Positions 1-5,555 are shown, counted from the first letter of the stretch. The stretch: DNA of 5,555 nucleotides from Pseudomonadota bacterium (GCA_021787175.1 JAJYMF010000389.1:1-5555); one strand, 5' to 3'. Numbers and translations: made by a program. The notes: a model not told the origin generated them from the letters alone.

Positions 1-1
1 A

Positions 2-54
2 GCCGAGTCCGGACCCCGGAGCAGGTCCGGGGCAGGCTCTGCGCCGGACTCGGC
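2..54. repeat. GC-rich inverted repeat with nested stems, downstream of hemC
   Basis: Bases 2-12 (GCCGAGTCCGG) and 44-54 (CCGGACTCGGC) are an exact 11-bp inverted repeat. The 31-nt interior can fold further: CCGGACC at 9-15 pairs with GGTCCGG at 24-30, or CCCCGG at 14-19 pairs with CCGGGG at 27-32, so alternative structures compete. It lies immediately beyond the 56-89 hairpin as read from hemC and shares the AGTCC/GGACT core with it. No open reading frame or T-tract accompanies it. It could be an extragenic repeat of the REP type or part of a termination/processing region; the sequence alone does not decide. Confidence 0.6.
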
Positions 55-55
55 G

Positions 56-89
56 CCCTCTGACAAGTCCAGATGGACTTGTCAGAGGG
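56..89 (-). terminator. Perfect 15-bp stem, 4-nt loop hairpin after hemC; possible terminator
   Basis: Arms 56-70 (CCCTCTGACAAGTCC) and 75-89 (GGACTTGTCAGAGGG) are exactly complementary around the loop AGAT at 71-74. The stem begins 4 nt beyond the hemC stop codon, the usual place for a 3'-end hairpin. There is no run of T after it on the minus strand (the next bases read CGCCGAG), so it is not a canonical intrinsic terminator. It may terminate weakly, protect the mRNA 3' end, or be a repeat element. The structure is seen directly; its role is inferred. Confidence 0.55.
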
Positions 90-93
90 TTCC

Positions 94-1005
94 CTAGCGG
101 CCCAGCAGCGCGCCCGCGCCCTGCGCCAGCAGCGCGGCGGCGACCGTGCGGCCCAGCCGCTCCGGCGCCGACGCCGCATCGTCGGCCTCGGCGCGCAGCA
201 GGCGCCCGCTGGCGGCGTCGCCGACCATGCCGTACAGGCTCAGTCCGCGCTCGCCGACCACGCACCACGCGCCCACCGGCACCGTGCAGCTGCCGCCCAG
301 CGCGGCGTTGAGCGCGCGCTCGGCATTGACCGCGGTGCGCGTGTCGGCATCCTCCAACGGCGCCAGCAGTTCGTCCACGCGCGCATCGCCGGCGCGGATC
401 TCCACCGCGATCGCCGCCTGCCCCGGCGCCGGCAGCCAGTCCGGCGCGGTCAGGCGACCACGGATGCGCGCCGCCAGGCCCAGCCGCTCCAGTCCGGCCG
501 CGGCCAGCAGGATGGCGTCGTAATGACCGGCGTCGAGCCGGGCCAGGCGCGTGTTGACGTTGCCGCGCAGATCGACGATCCGCAGGTCGGGGCGCAGTGC
601 GCGCAGCTGCGCGGTGCGTCGCAGCGAGGAGGTGCCCACCCGCGCGCCCGCCGGCAGCACCGCCAATGCGTCGTGGCGGGTGCTGACGAAGGCGTCGGCG
701 GCGTCGGCGCGCGGCAGTACCGCGGCCAGCGCGAATCCCGGCTCCAGTTCGGCCGGCACGTCCTTGAGCGAGTGCACGGCGAGATCGGCGCGGCGCTCCA
801 GCATCGCCACCTCCAGCTCCTTCAGGAACAGGCCCTTGCCGCCCAGTTCGGCCAGGGCGCGATCGAGCACCTGGTCGCCGCGCGTGGTCATCGGCAGCAG
901 TTCGACGTGCAACCCCGGATGCGCTGCGCGCAGCAGCGTGGCGACGTGTTCGGCCTGCCACAGCGCGAGCGCGCTCTGGCGTGTGGCGATGCGCAGGATG
1001 TTCAA
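94..1005 (-). CDS. hemC: Porphobilinogen deaminase (hydroxymethylbilane synthase)
   Basis: Cytosolic enzyme of tetrapyrrole/heme synthesis that condenses four porphobilinogen molecules into hydroxymethylbilane. The 303-aa length is normal for the family. Visible signatures: N-terminal LRIATRQSALALWQ (residues 4-17), TTRGD at 40-44, GGKGLFLKELE at 55-65, HSLKDVP at 78-84 with catalytic Asp82, GTSSLRR at 124-130 with substrate-binding Arg129/Arg130, RGNVNTRL at 147-154, LPAPGQAAIAVE at 191-202, and GGSCTVPVG at 237-245 whose Cys240 should carry the dipyrromethane cofactor. The start is TTG; no other start fits so close to the conserved LRIATR, and a GGGAG lies 10 nt upstream (1016-1020). It begins 19 nt after the response regulator stop, so it is probably co-transcribed with the pair, as in Pseudomonas. 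No hemD follows within the remaining 93 bases. All key residues are intact. Confidence 0.97.
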   Translation of the reverse strand: MNILRIATRQSALALWQAEHVATLLRAAHPGLHVELLPMTTRGDQVLDRALAELGGKGLFLKELEVAMLERRADLAVHSLKDVPAELEPGFALAAVLPRADAADAFVSTRHDALAVLPAGARVGTSSLRRTAQLRALRPDLRIVDLRGNVNTRLARLDAGHYDAILLAAAGLERLGLAARIRGRLTAPDWLPAPGQAAIAVEIRAGDARVDELLAPLEDADTRTAVNAERALNAALGGSCTVPVGAWCVVGERGLSLYGMVGDAASGRLLRAEADDAASAPERLGRTVAAALLAQGAGALLGR

Positions 1006-1024
1006 GCGACGGGGACTCCCGATG

Positions 1025-1738
1025 TCATTCGACGCGCAGCAGTTCGCGCAGCGCGGGCAGTTTGCGGCGGCTGACCTCGGGCGCGAGATCGCTGCCGGCG
1101 ATCTGCGCGACGGTGCGGCCGTCGGGCAGGAACTTCAGGCCCAACAGGCGCTCGCGCGGCACCAGGCAGTTGCGGTGCAGGCGCACGAAGCGGCCGGGAA
1201 ACTCCTGCTCCAGCTGCTTGAGCGATTCCTCGATCAGCAGGCTGCCCTCGCGATGATGCACGGTGACGTACTTGTCGTCCGCCAGCAGGCACTGCACGGC
1301 GTCCAGCGGCACCCGTCGCAGCTCGCCACGGATGCGGGCGCACAGATGGTCGCGCCGCGGCGCCGTCGCGGGCGCCTCGGCACGCCGCTGTGCCGCCCGT
1401 CGCAGCGCCGCGCACAGACGTTCGCCGCGTACCGGTTTGACCAGATAGTCCGCCGCTGCCAGATCGAACGCCGACACCGCGTGCTGTTCGTAGGCAGTGC
1501 AGAACACCACCTGCGGCGGCGCCGGCAGCCCCTTCAGGCGCCGCGCCAGATCGAGCCCCGACAGACCGGGCATCTCGATGTCGAGCAGCAGCACGTCGGG
1601 CCGTGCCTCGGACAGCATGGCCAGCACCGCTTCGGCATCGCCGACGCTGCCGACCAGCTCGGCGCCGGGACACTCGCGCAGCAGCGCCTCCAGGCGCATG
1701 CGCGCCAGCGGTTCGTCATCGGCGATCAGGACTCGCAT
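1025..1738 (-). CDS. algR: LytTR-family response regulator, AlgR type
   Basis: A 237-aa two-component transcription factor. The receiver domain covers about residues 1-120: acidic pocket Asp7/Asp8, phospho-acceptor Asp53 in LLLDIEMPGLSG, Thr81 in the VVFCTAYEQHAV strand, and Lys101 in DYLVKPV. A LytTR DNA-binding domain follows at about 132-235, with RRVPLDAVQCLLADDKYVTVHH and FVRLHRNCLVPRERL as recognisable blocks. The domain order, length and position between an AlgZ-like kinase and hemC match AlgR, which in Pseudomonas controls alginate, twitching motility and virulence genes; the regulon here is unknown. The start ATG lies inside the kinase gene (23-nt overlap) and has no strong Shine-Dalgarno, which points to translational coupling. 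The symbol rests on family and synteny; a generic LytR/AlgR regulator is the alternative. Confidence 0.93.
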   Translation of the reverse strand: MRVLIADDEPLARMRLEALLRECPGAELVGSVGDAEAVLAMLSEARPDVLLLDIEMPGLSGLDLARRLKGLPAPPQVVFCTAYEQHAVSAFDLAAADYLVKPVRGERLCAALRRAAQRRAEAPATAPRRDHLCARIRGELRRVPLDAVQCLLADDKYVTVHHREGSLLIEESLKQLEQEFPGRFVRLHRNCLVPRERLLGLKFLPDGRTVAQIAGSDLAPEVSRRKLPALRELLRVE

Positions 1739-2756
1739 CGGGCAATCGCACCGTCACCGTCCAGCGCCCGTCGGCGGTCGCGACATGCAGCGCACCGCGG
1801 GTGCCGAAATGGTAGCCGATACGGGCGCGGACGTTGGCAAGACCGTGGCCGCTGCCGGCGGCATGCGCCGCCGCCTCGGCCACCGGATTGGCGACCACGA
1901 ACTCGACGCCGCCCTCGACGCGGCGGCCGCCCAGCTGCAGCAACCCGCCCTCGCGGCGCGGCTGGATGCCGTGATGCACCGCATTCTCGACCAGCGGCTG
2001 CAGCAGCAGCCGCGGCAGCGACAACTCGCGCGGCAGCCCGTCGAGCGCGCGCTCCACGCGCAGCCGCGCACCGAGGCGCAGCTGCTCGATGGCCAGATAG
2101 CGCTCGATCAGGTCCAGTTCCTCGCCCAGCGTGCCCGGACGGTCATCGGCGCCCAGCGCGGCGCGGAACAGGTCGGCAAGGTTCTCCAGCGTGCGCTCGG
2201 CCGCCGGCGGATCGAGCCGGACCAGCGCCGTGGCGGTGTTGAGACTGTTGAACAGAAAGTGCGGGCGGATGCGCGCCTGCAGCGCCTCGACCTGGGCGCG
2301 GCCGACGGCATCCAGGCGCGCGCGCCACTGCACCAGCACGTACAGATAGCGCAGCAGCGCGGCGCCGATCAGCGCCGTCACCGCGGCGTTGCCGAAGACG
2401 AAGCGCGCGGCCGAGGGCGCGATCAGGCCGGTGCCCAGCGCGCGGTCCAGCCAGTCCACCACCGCGCTCGCCGCCAGCACGATCAGCACCAGCAGCAGCC
2501 AGGCCGCGGCGTAACTGCCGGCCCCGGGCAGGCGGTCGAGCAGCGGGCGCAGCTTGCACAGCGCGACGCCGCTCAGCAGCGCCAGCCACGCCGCGAACAG
2601 CATCGTCTGGCTGCAGCCGCGCAGCGTCAGCGTGCCGCCCGGCGCCAGCAGCATCACCAGCGCCACGATCGCCGACACCAGCAGCAGCGCGAACAGCACC
2701 GGCACGCTGCAGAAATCCGGCAGCGGCGCGCGCTCGCGGGCGGCGGCCGGAATCAC
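1716..2756 (-). CDS. algZ: Membrane sensor histidine kinase, LytS/AlgZ (FimS) type
   Basis: A 346-aa inner-membrane kinase, the likely partner of the adjacent AlgR. Four hydrophobic segments are visible at about residues 20-38, 50-67, 84-103 and 119-142, with no periplasmic sensor domain of any size. The His_kinase domain starts at RIRPHFLFNSLNT (162-174), with His166 the probable phosphorylation site. The ATPase part has an N-box LLLQPLVENAVHHG (250-263) and a glycine lid GSGHGLANVRARIG (301-314). The expected D-x-G of the nucleotide site is replaced by the Asn290-Pro291 stretch, a divergence I recall in AlgZ proteins. The start is taken as GTG at 2756, giving a GTGA overlap with the esterase stop and an N-terminus just before the first membrane helix; the open frame continues far upstream only as a shadow of the esterase gene. 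The 3' end overlaps algR by 23 nt. Confidence 0.9.
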   Translation of the reverse strand: MIPAAARERAPLPDFCSVPVLFALLLVSAIVALVMLLAPGGTLTLRGCSQTMLFAAWLALLSGVALCKLRPLLDRLPGAGSYAAAWLLLVLIVLAASAVVDWLDRALGTGLIAPSAARFVFGNAAVTALIGAALLRYLYVLVQWRARLDAVGRAQVEALQARIRPHFLFNSLNTATALVRLDPPAAERTLENLADLFRAALGADDRPGTLGEELDLIERYLAIEQLRLGARLRVERALDGLPRELSLPRLLLQPLVENAVHHGIQPRREGGLLQLGGRRVEGGVEFVVANPVAEAAAHAAGSGHGLANVRARIGYHFGTRGALHVATADGRWTVTVRLPDASPDRR

Positions 2757-3427
2757 CCCGGCGCCCCGCGCAGACGCACACCGATCCAGGCCCGCAGGTC
2801 GGCGATCTCCTCGGGGCAGATCTGATGCGCCATCACGTAGCCGTGCCAGTCGACACCGTGTCCCAGCGCCGCCAGGGCGTCGCGCGAACGCAGACCCAGC
2901 GCCATCGGCACGATCGGATCGAGGCTGCCGTGGCCCATGAACACCGGCAGCTTCGCGTTGGCGGCGCTGCGTTCGGCGGCACTGTGCGCCTGCAACGGCA
3001 GATAGGTCGACAGCGCGATCGCTCCGGCCAGCGTCTGGCGATGGCGCAGCGCGGTGGCCAGCGCGATCGCGCCGCCCTGCGAAAAGCCCGCCAGCAGGAT
3101 GTGCTCGGCGGCCACGCCGCGTGCGGTCTCGCGCTCGATCAGCGCCTCGACCTCGGCGATGGACGCGCGCATGCCGGCCTCGTCCTGGCGCGCATGCAGG
3201 TCGAACGCCTGGATGTCGTACCACGCGCGCATGCGCATGCCGCCGTTGACCGTCACCGGCCGCACCGGCGCATGCGGGAACACGAAACGCAGCGGCGGCC
3301 CGGCGCGGTCCACCAGCTGCGGCACGAGCGGCGCGAAGTCGTTGCCGTCGGCGCCCAGCCCGTGCAGCCAGACGATGCTGTGGCGCGGGCCGGGCCCGGT
3401 TTCGGTCTCGACGCAAGGCAGGGGCAT
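2753..3427 (-). CDS. Carboxylesterase, alpha/beta hydrolase (phospholipase/carboxylesterase family)
   Basis: A 224-aa single-domain hydrolase of the family of Pseudomonas EstB and eukaryotic acyl-protein thioesterases, cleaving short to medium acyl esters. The catalytic triad is readable: nucleophile Ser116 in GFSQGG (114-119), Asp170 in GHGSLDPIVP (165-174) and His201 in YVMAHQICPEEI. The oxyanion-hole loop LHGLGADGNDF is at 21-31, and RFVFPHAP (47-54) and MRAWYDI (66-72) are typical family blocks. No signal peptide is seen, so it should be cytosolic. The ATG at 3427 is favoured by a GAGG 7 nt upstream (3435-3438) and by family length; an open frame extends upstream without homology. The stop overlaps the kinase GTG by 4 nt. 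The physiological substrate is unknown, and its role beside a two-component system cannot be inferred. Confidence 0.93.
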   Translation of the reverse strand: MPLPCVETETGPGPRHSIVWLHGLGADGNDFAPLVPQLVDRAGPPLRFVFPHAPVRPVTVNGGMRMRAWYDIQAFDLHARQDEAGMRASIAEVEALIERETARGVAAEHILLAGFSQGGAIALATALRHRQTLAGAIALSTYLPLQAHSAAERSAANAKLPVFMGHGSLDPIVPMALGLRSRDALAALGHGVDWHGYVMAHQICPEEIADLRAWIGVRLRGAPG

Positions 3428-3469
3428 GCGGTGTCCTCGGTGGGTATGGGCAGCATGCCGCAAGCGCGG

Positions 3470-3486
3470 GTGGGCCAGTAGCCCAC
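3470..3486 (-). repeat. Short hairpin between pagL and the esterase gene
   Basis: GTGGGC at 3470-3475 and GCCCAC at 3481-3486 form a 6-bp stem with a 5-nt loop, six bases beyond the pagL stop on the minus strand. No T-run follows, so complete termination is unlikely; it could attenuate read-through into the esterase gene or be chance in GC-rich DNA. I see no convincing promoter in the rest of this 65-nt gap. Confidence 0.3.
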
Positions 3487-3492
3487 GGGGTT

Positions 3493-4035
3493 TCAGAACC
3501 GCACGCCGACCAGCAGCATGGTTTCGCCGACGTTGGGGCCGGTGGAGAGGTGACCGTTGGAGATGTGTCGGATCATCGCGTCCCAATGCCCGTCCTGCCA
3601 GCCCAGCGTATCGACGAACTCGCCGGTACTGGACAGCGCATTGGTCTTGCCGTGGGTGAGGCCGACGCCGAAGCCGAGAAAGACGTGCCGCCAGACGCCC
3701 GCCCCGGGCAGGCTGGCGCGCACGCCGCCGAAACCGATCCAGACGTCGTGGTTGAGCCGATCGACCGGGGTGCCGCGGGCGCGCACGAAGCCGAGTCCGA
3801 AGTCGCCGGCCACGCCGAGCCCCTGCCAGCGCAGCGGCGCGCCGATACGCTCGGCGAACAGGGCGGTGGTCCAATGCTGGTGACCCGTCTCGCTGGGGCC
3901 CCAGTTCAGCGCGTAGTCGGCGCCCTGCGCGGCGATGGGGGACGCCAGCAGGACCGCAAGTGCGCCACGCGCCACAAGCGAAAGTCGCCGCCGATGACGC
4001 ATACGCGGGGAGCGGGATTCGTTCGAGGCGTTCAT
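3493..4035 (-). CDS. pagL: Lipid A 3-O-deacylase (PagL-like outer-membrane acyloxyacyl hydrolase)
   Basis: An outer-membrane beta-barrel enzyme that removes the 3-O-linked acyl chain of lipid A, altering recognition by host immunity. The 180-aa precursor has a basic n-region (residues 11-17), a hydrophobic core at about 18-35 and a plausible cleavage after Ala36-Gln-Gly38, leaving about 142 aa, near the usual PagL size. The C-terminal block RHISNGHLSTGPNVGE holds the triad His157, Ser159 and Glu171, with the same spacing (2 and 12) as His126/Ser128/Glu140 of Pseudomonas aeruginosa PagL. The protein ends in Phe180, typical of barrels recognised by BamA. The ATG at 4035 is chosen because GGAG lies 5 nt upstream (4041-4044); the ATG at 4002 (Met12) gives a more conventional signal peptide but has no ribosome site. 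PagL sequences diverge strongly, so the call rests on motif, size and topology. Confidence 0.87.
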   Translation of the reverse strand: MNASNESRSPRMRHRRRLSLVARGALAVLLASPIAAQGADYALNWGPSETGHQHWTTALFAERIGAPLRWQGLGVAGDFGLGFVRARGTPVDRLNHDVWIGFGGVRASLPGAGVWRHVFLGFGVGLTHGKTNALSSTGEFVDTLGWQDGHWDAMIRHISNGHLSTGPNVGETMLLVGVRF

Positions 4036-4122
4036 GCGGACTCCGGCGTTCCGCTCATACCAGCGATATCAGTAGACATAACAGCGTCAGCAAATGGGTG
4101 TGAAGGCTTGCAGTACAAGGCC

Positions 4123-4145
4123 TCAAGAGCATGAGAAGGTCTTGA
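4123..4145. promoter_or_regulatory. Dyad TCAAGA-N11-TCTTGA, possible operator
   Basis: TCAAGA at 4123-4128 and TCTTGA at 4140-4145 are an exact 6-bp inverted repeat with half-sites 17 nt apart centre to centre, suiting a dimeric winged-helix regulator. It is flanked by a wider inverted pair, CAAGGC at 4116-4121 and GCCTTG at 4165-4170, the latter overlapping the emrR -35 box. Its position upstream of the emrR promoter would suit an activator or a second repressor site; binding by EmrR is a guess. Confidence 0.3.
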
Positions 4146-4167
4146 CGAAGCTTGGGCTAATTCTGCC

Positions 4168-4195
4168 TTGACAATTACATGCCTAGCCATATCAT
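4168..4195 (+). promoter_or_regulatory. Near-consensus sigma-70 promoter for emrR
   Basis: A perfect -35 box TTGACA (4168-4173) is followed after 16 bp by TATCAT (4190-4195), one mismatch from the consensus -10. Transcription should begin near 4202, only about 2 nt before the emrR ATG at 4204, so the mRNA would be leaderless or nearly so. No Shine-Dalgarno precedes that ATG, which agrees. An imperfect dyad (ACATG at 4177-4181, CATGT at 4203-4207) brackets the -10 and could be where a MarR repressor binds, but it is weak. Confidence 0.65.
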
Positions 4196-4203
4196 ATCCG
4201 GCC

Positions 4204-4683
4204 ATGTCGGCCTGCCTGACCATTCCTTCTGCGGCCGAGGAGAATCTCGGCGTCCTGCTGGGCCGCGTGCGCGCGCGCCTGGCGGCGGTGCTGGAGGCCG
4301 AGCTGGCGCGGCGCGGCTTCGATCTGAACCAGACCCAGTACGTGGTGCTGAAGCGACTGGCGCTGTGCGGCCCGCAATCGCCGGGCGAACTGGCGCAGGC
4401 GGTCGGTCACGACGCCGGCGCGATGACGCGGGTGATCGATCGCCTGGAAGCCAAGGGTTACCTGCGCCGCGAGCCGCATCCCAGCGACCGTCGTGCGCTG
4501 CGCATCGTGCCGACCGAGGCCGGCGCCGCGCTGTGGGCGCAGCTCAGCGACTGTGGCGAACGGGTGCTCGAGCAGGCCCTGTCGCGCCTGCCCGCGGCCG
4601 ATCGCATCCAACTGGCCGTCAGTCTGAAAAGCATCCTCGAAGCCCTGAGCGACGCTCCCGCCCCGGCTTCACCCCCCGCCTGA
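4204..4683 (+). CDS. emrR: MarR-family transcriptional regulator, probable repressor of the efflux operon
   Basis: A 159-aa dimeric winged-helix DNA-binding protein. It shows an N-terminal dimerisation helix (about residues 12-36), LNQTQYVVLKRLA at 41-53, the first helix of the wHTH SPGELAQAVGHD at 59-70, the recognition helix AGAMTRVIDRLEAKGYL at 71-87, a wing HPSDRRALRIVPTEAG at 92-107 with the conserved Asp95 and Arg97, then C-terminal helices. Such proteins usually repress an adjacent exporter and let go on binding phenolic or hydrophobic drugs. An outer-membrane efflux gene starts 16 nt downstream, as in emrRCAB of Stenotrophomonas, which supports the symbol. The ATG at 4204 is preferred over a TTG at 4168, because that TTG is part of the -35 box. 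There is no Shine-Dalgarno. The C-terminus ends in an Ala/Pro-rich tail. Ligand and operator are unknown. Confidence 0.88.
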   Translation: MSACLTIPSAAEENLGVLLGRVRARLAAVLEAELARRGFDLNQTQYVVLKRLALCGPQSPGELAQAVGHDAGAMTRVIDRLEAKGYLRREPHPSDRRALRIVPTEAGAALWAQLSDCGERVLEQALSRLPAADRIQLAVSLKSILEALSDAPAPASPPA

Positions 4684-4689
4684 CCCCAC

Positions 4690-4694
4690 GGTGA
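4690..4694 (+). promoter_or_regulatory. Ribosome binding site deciding the emrC start
   Basis: GGTGA, matching part of the extended Shine-Dalgarno sequence, ends 5 nt before the ATG at 4700. An in-frame GTG at 4691 lies within it and has no ribosome site of its own, so the ATG is favoured. Confidence 0.45.
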
Positions 4695-4699
4695 AACCC

Positions 4700-5555
4700 A
4701 TGCGTGCCCCACGGTCTCCCGCGCTGACGGGAGTCATCACCCTCTTCCTCGCCGGCTGCGTCAGCAGCGCCGGACTGCGACCCGTCGCGCATCCGCTGGC
4801 GGCAGACCATCTGGCGGCCACGCACAGTCTCGCCGGCGTGCCGTTGTCGTCGGCCGCTTGGCCACGAGCGGACTGGTGGACGACTTTCGCCGATCCCGAA
4901 CTGGATCGGCTGGTGCAGCAGGCGCTGGCCGGCAATCCCACCCTGGCCGCGGCCGATGCGCGGGTACGTCTGGCACAGGCGCAGGCCGGCGAAGCCGACG
5001 CCGCCCGCGCGCCGCAGATCGGCGCCGGCGTCTCGTCCTCGGGCATCCGCATCCCGAGCACGGTGATCCCGCGCCCCTACGGCGGCCACTACAGCGCGCT
5101 CGATCGCATCGGCCTCAATTTCAGCTACACCTTCGACCTGTGGGGCGGACAGCGCGCCGCCTGGGAAGCCGTCGTCGACCGCAGCCACGCCGCGGAGGTG
5201 GATGCCGCGGCGGCGCGCCTGACCCTGGCCGCCGATGTCGCCCGTGCCTACGCCACCCTCGGCGCGGCCGAGCGCACGCAGGCCATCGCCGACTCCGAAT
5301 TGCAGCGTGCCACGCATGTGCTGCGGCTGACCCGCCAGCGCGTCGGCGCCGGCATCGACAACCGCCTCGACCTCGATCAGGCCGCCGCGGCGGTCGCCGC
5401 GGCCGCGGCCGACCTCGCCGCGCAACAGCGCAGCGTGGCGCTGGCGCGGGTCGCGCTGGCCGCGCTGCTCGGCCAGGGTCCGGACGCCACGCTCGCGCTC
5501 ACCGCGCGCCCGCTGCCGCCTGCGGCGCTGGCGCTGCCGGCCGATCTGCCGGCCG
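4700..5555 (+). CDS. emrC: Outer-membrane efflux lipoprotein, NodT/TolC-like (EmrC), 5' part only
   Basis: The trimeric outer-membrane channel of a tripartite drug exporter; 285 codons are present and the frame is open at the right edge, so roughly the C-terminal 40% is missing (the family is usually about 450-500 aa). A lipoprotein signal peptide ends at the lipobox LAGC, with Cys20 as the probable lipidated residue. Family blocks follow: WWTTFADPELDRLVQQALAGNP (59-80), a long Ala/Arg/Gln-rich helix with LAQAQ (91-95), FSYTFDLWGG (141-150) in the outer-membrane barrel part, and periplasmic helices LAADVARAYATLGAAE (176-191) and RLTRQRVGAGIDNRLDLDQA (209-228). It starts 16 nt after the MarR stop, almost certainly in the same transcript. 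By analogy with emrRCAB, an EmrA-type adaptor and an EmrB-type MFS pump should follow; an RND pump is the alternative. A GTG at 4691 is a possible earlier start. Confidence 0.92.
   Translation, partial: MRAPRSPALTGVITLFLAGCVSSAGLRPVAHPLAADHLAATHSLAGVPLSSAAWPRADWWTTFADPELDRLVQQALAGNPTLAAADARVRLAQAQAGEADAARAPQIGAGVSSSGIRIPSTVIPRPYGGHYSALDRIGLNFSYTFDLWGGQRAAWEAVVDRSHAAEVDAAAARLTLAADVARAYATLGAAERTQAIADSELQRATHVLRLTRQRVGAGIDNRLDLDQAAAAVAAAAADLAAQQRSVALARVALAALLGQGPDATLALTARPLPPAALALPADLPA

Larger units (their letters stand above)
4036..4203. other. Divergent intergenic region between pagL and emrR
   Basis: This 168-bp gap is clearly richer in A and T than the flanking genes and should hold promoters for both directions. 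The plus-strand promoter at 4168-4195 is convincing. For pagL only weak candidates are visible, such as TATGAG preceded by TGG on the minus strand close to the gene. The region also carries several short dyads, reported separately. No small gene is supported. Confidence 0.7.

Noticed and set aside
1709..1717. CGGTTCGTC, one mismatch from the AlgR site core CCGTTCGTC that I recall from Pseudomonas
   Set aside because: It falls in the codons of the conserved DDEP motif of algR, so the match is explained by coding; similar near-matches inside hemC and emrR show it is expected by chance.
1980..2600. CAGCAG-like trinucleotide runs within algZ
   Set aside because: These are short runs of Leu and Ala codons in GC-rich coding sequence, not a tandem repeat array.
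73..2825. Long plus-strand open frames (73-1074, 551-2242, 1497-2825)
   Set aside because: They lie opposite hemC, algR and algZ, translate to Arg/Ala/Gln-rich low-complexity protein without family motifs, and are explained by high GC content.
2757..3416. N-terminal extension of the kinase frame upstream of 2756
   Set aside because: The extension overlaps the esterase gene on the same strand in another frame and is Arg-rich without domains; the GTG overlap start gives a complete kinase.
4204..4683. Cys4, Cys55 and Cys117 of EmrR as a redox switch
   Set aside because: None sits in a recognisable OhrR/SarZ-type sensing context, and the gene neighbour is a drug exporter, not a peroxide-defence gene.
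4619..5425. Minus-strand open frame of 268 codons opposite emrC
   Set aside because: Gly/Arg/Ala-rich shadow of the efflux lipoprotein gene, with no recognisable domain or ribosome site.

Overview
The window is GC-rich throughout (about 70% by eye) and densely coded, with short intergenic gaps. Family content and gene order suggest a gammaproteobacterium close to Xanthomonadaceae/Lysobacteraceae (Xanthomonas, Stenotrophomonas, Lysobacter, Luteimonas types). Two signs support this: the algZ-algR-hemC linkage also known from Pseudomonas, and a MarR regulator followed by a NodT-type outer-membrane efflux lipoprotein, as in the emrRCAB locus of Stenotrophomonas. The placement is inferred from memory of these loci, not from a search.

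Layout. Bases 1-92 are non-coding and hold a set of inverted repeats just past the end of hemC. From 4035 down to 94 five genes lie on the minus strand, in transcription order: a PagL-type lipid A 3-O-deacylase (4035-3493), a serine carboxylesterase (3427-2753), an AlgZ/LytS-type sensor kinase (2756-1716), an AlgR/LytTR response regulator (1738-1025) and porphobilinogen deaminase hemC (1005-94). The last four form a very tight unit: a 4-nt GTGA overlap, a 23-nt overlap and a 19-nt gap. pagL sits 65 nt upstream and may or may not share the transcript. Across a 168-bp divergent, noticeably AT-richer intergenic region, the plus strand carries a MarR regulator (4204-4683) and the first 285 codons of an outer-membrane efflux lipoprotein that runs off the right edge.

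How it works together. The kinase/regulator pair is a membrane sensor plus a LytTR transcription factor of the type controlling alginate, type IV pili and virulence in Pseudomonas; its targets here cannot be read from the sequence. hemC makes hydroxymethylbilane for heme and is probably co-transcribed with the pair. The plus-strand side looks like a self-regulated tripartite drug efflux operon (emrR-emrC, with emrA and emrB expected beyond the window). PagL and the efflux lipoprotein both act at the outer membrane, but no regulatory link between them is shown.

I found no evidence of a new defence, mobile or CRISPR-like system. The points most worth checking are the tandem hairpins after hemC, a near-consensus promoter that makes the MarR mRNA almost leaderless, and dyads in the divergent intergenic region.
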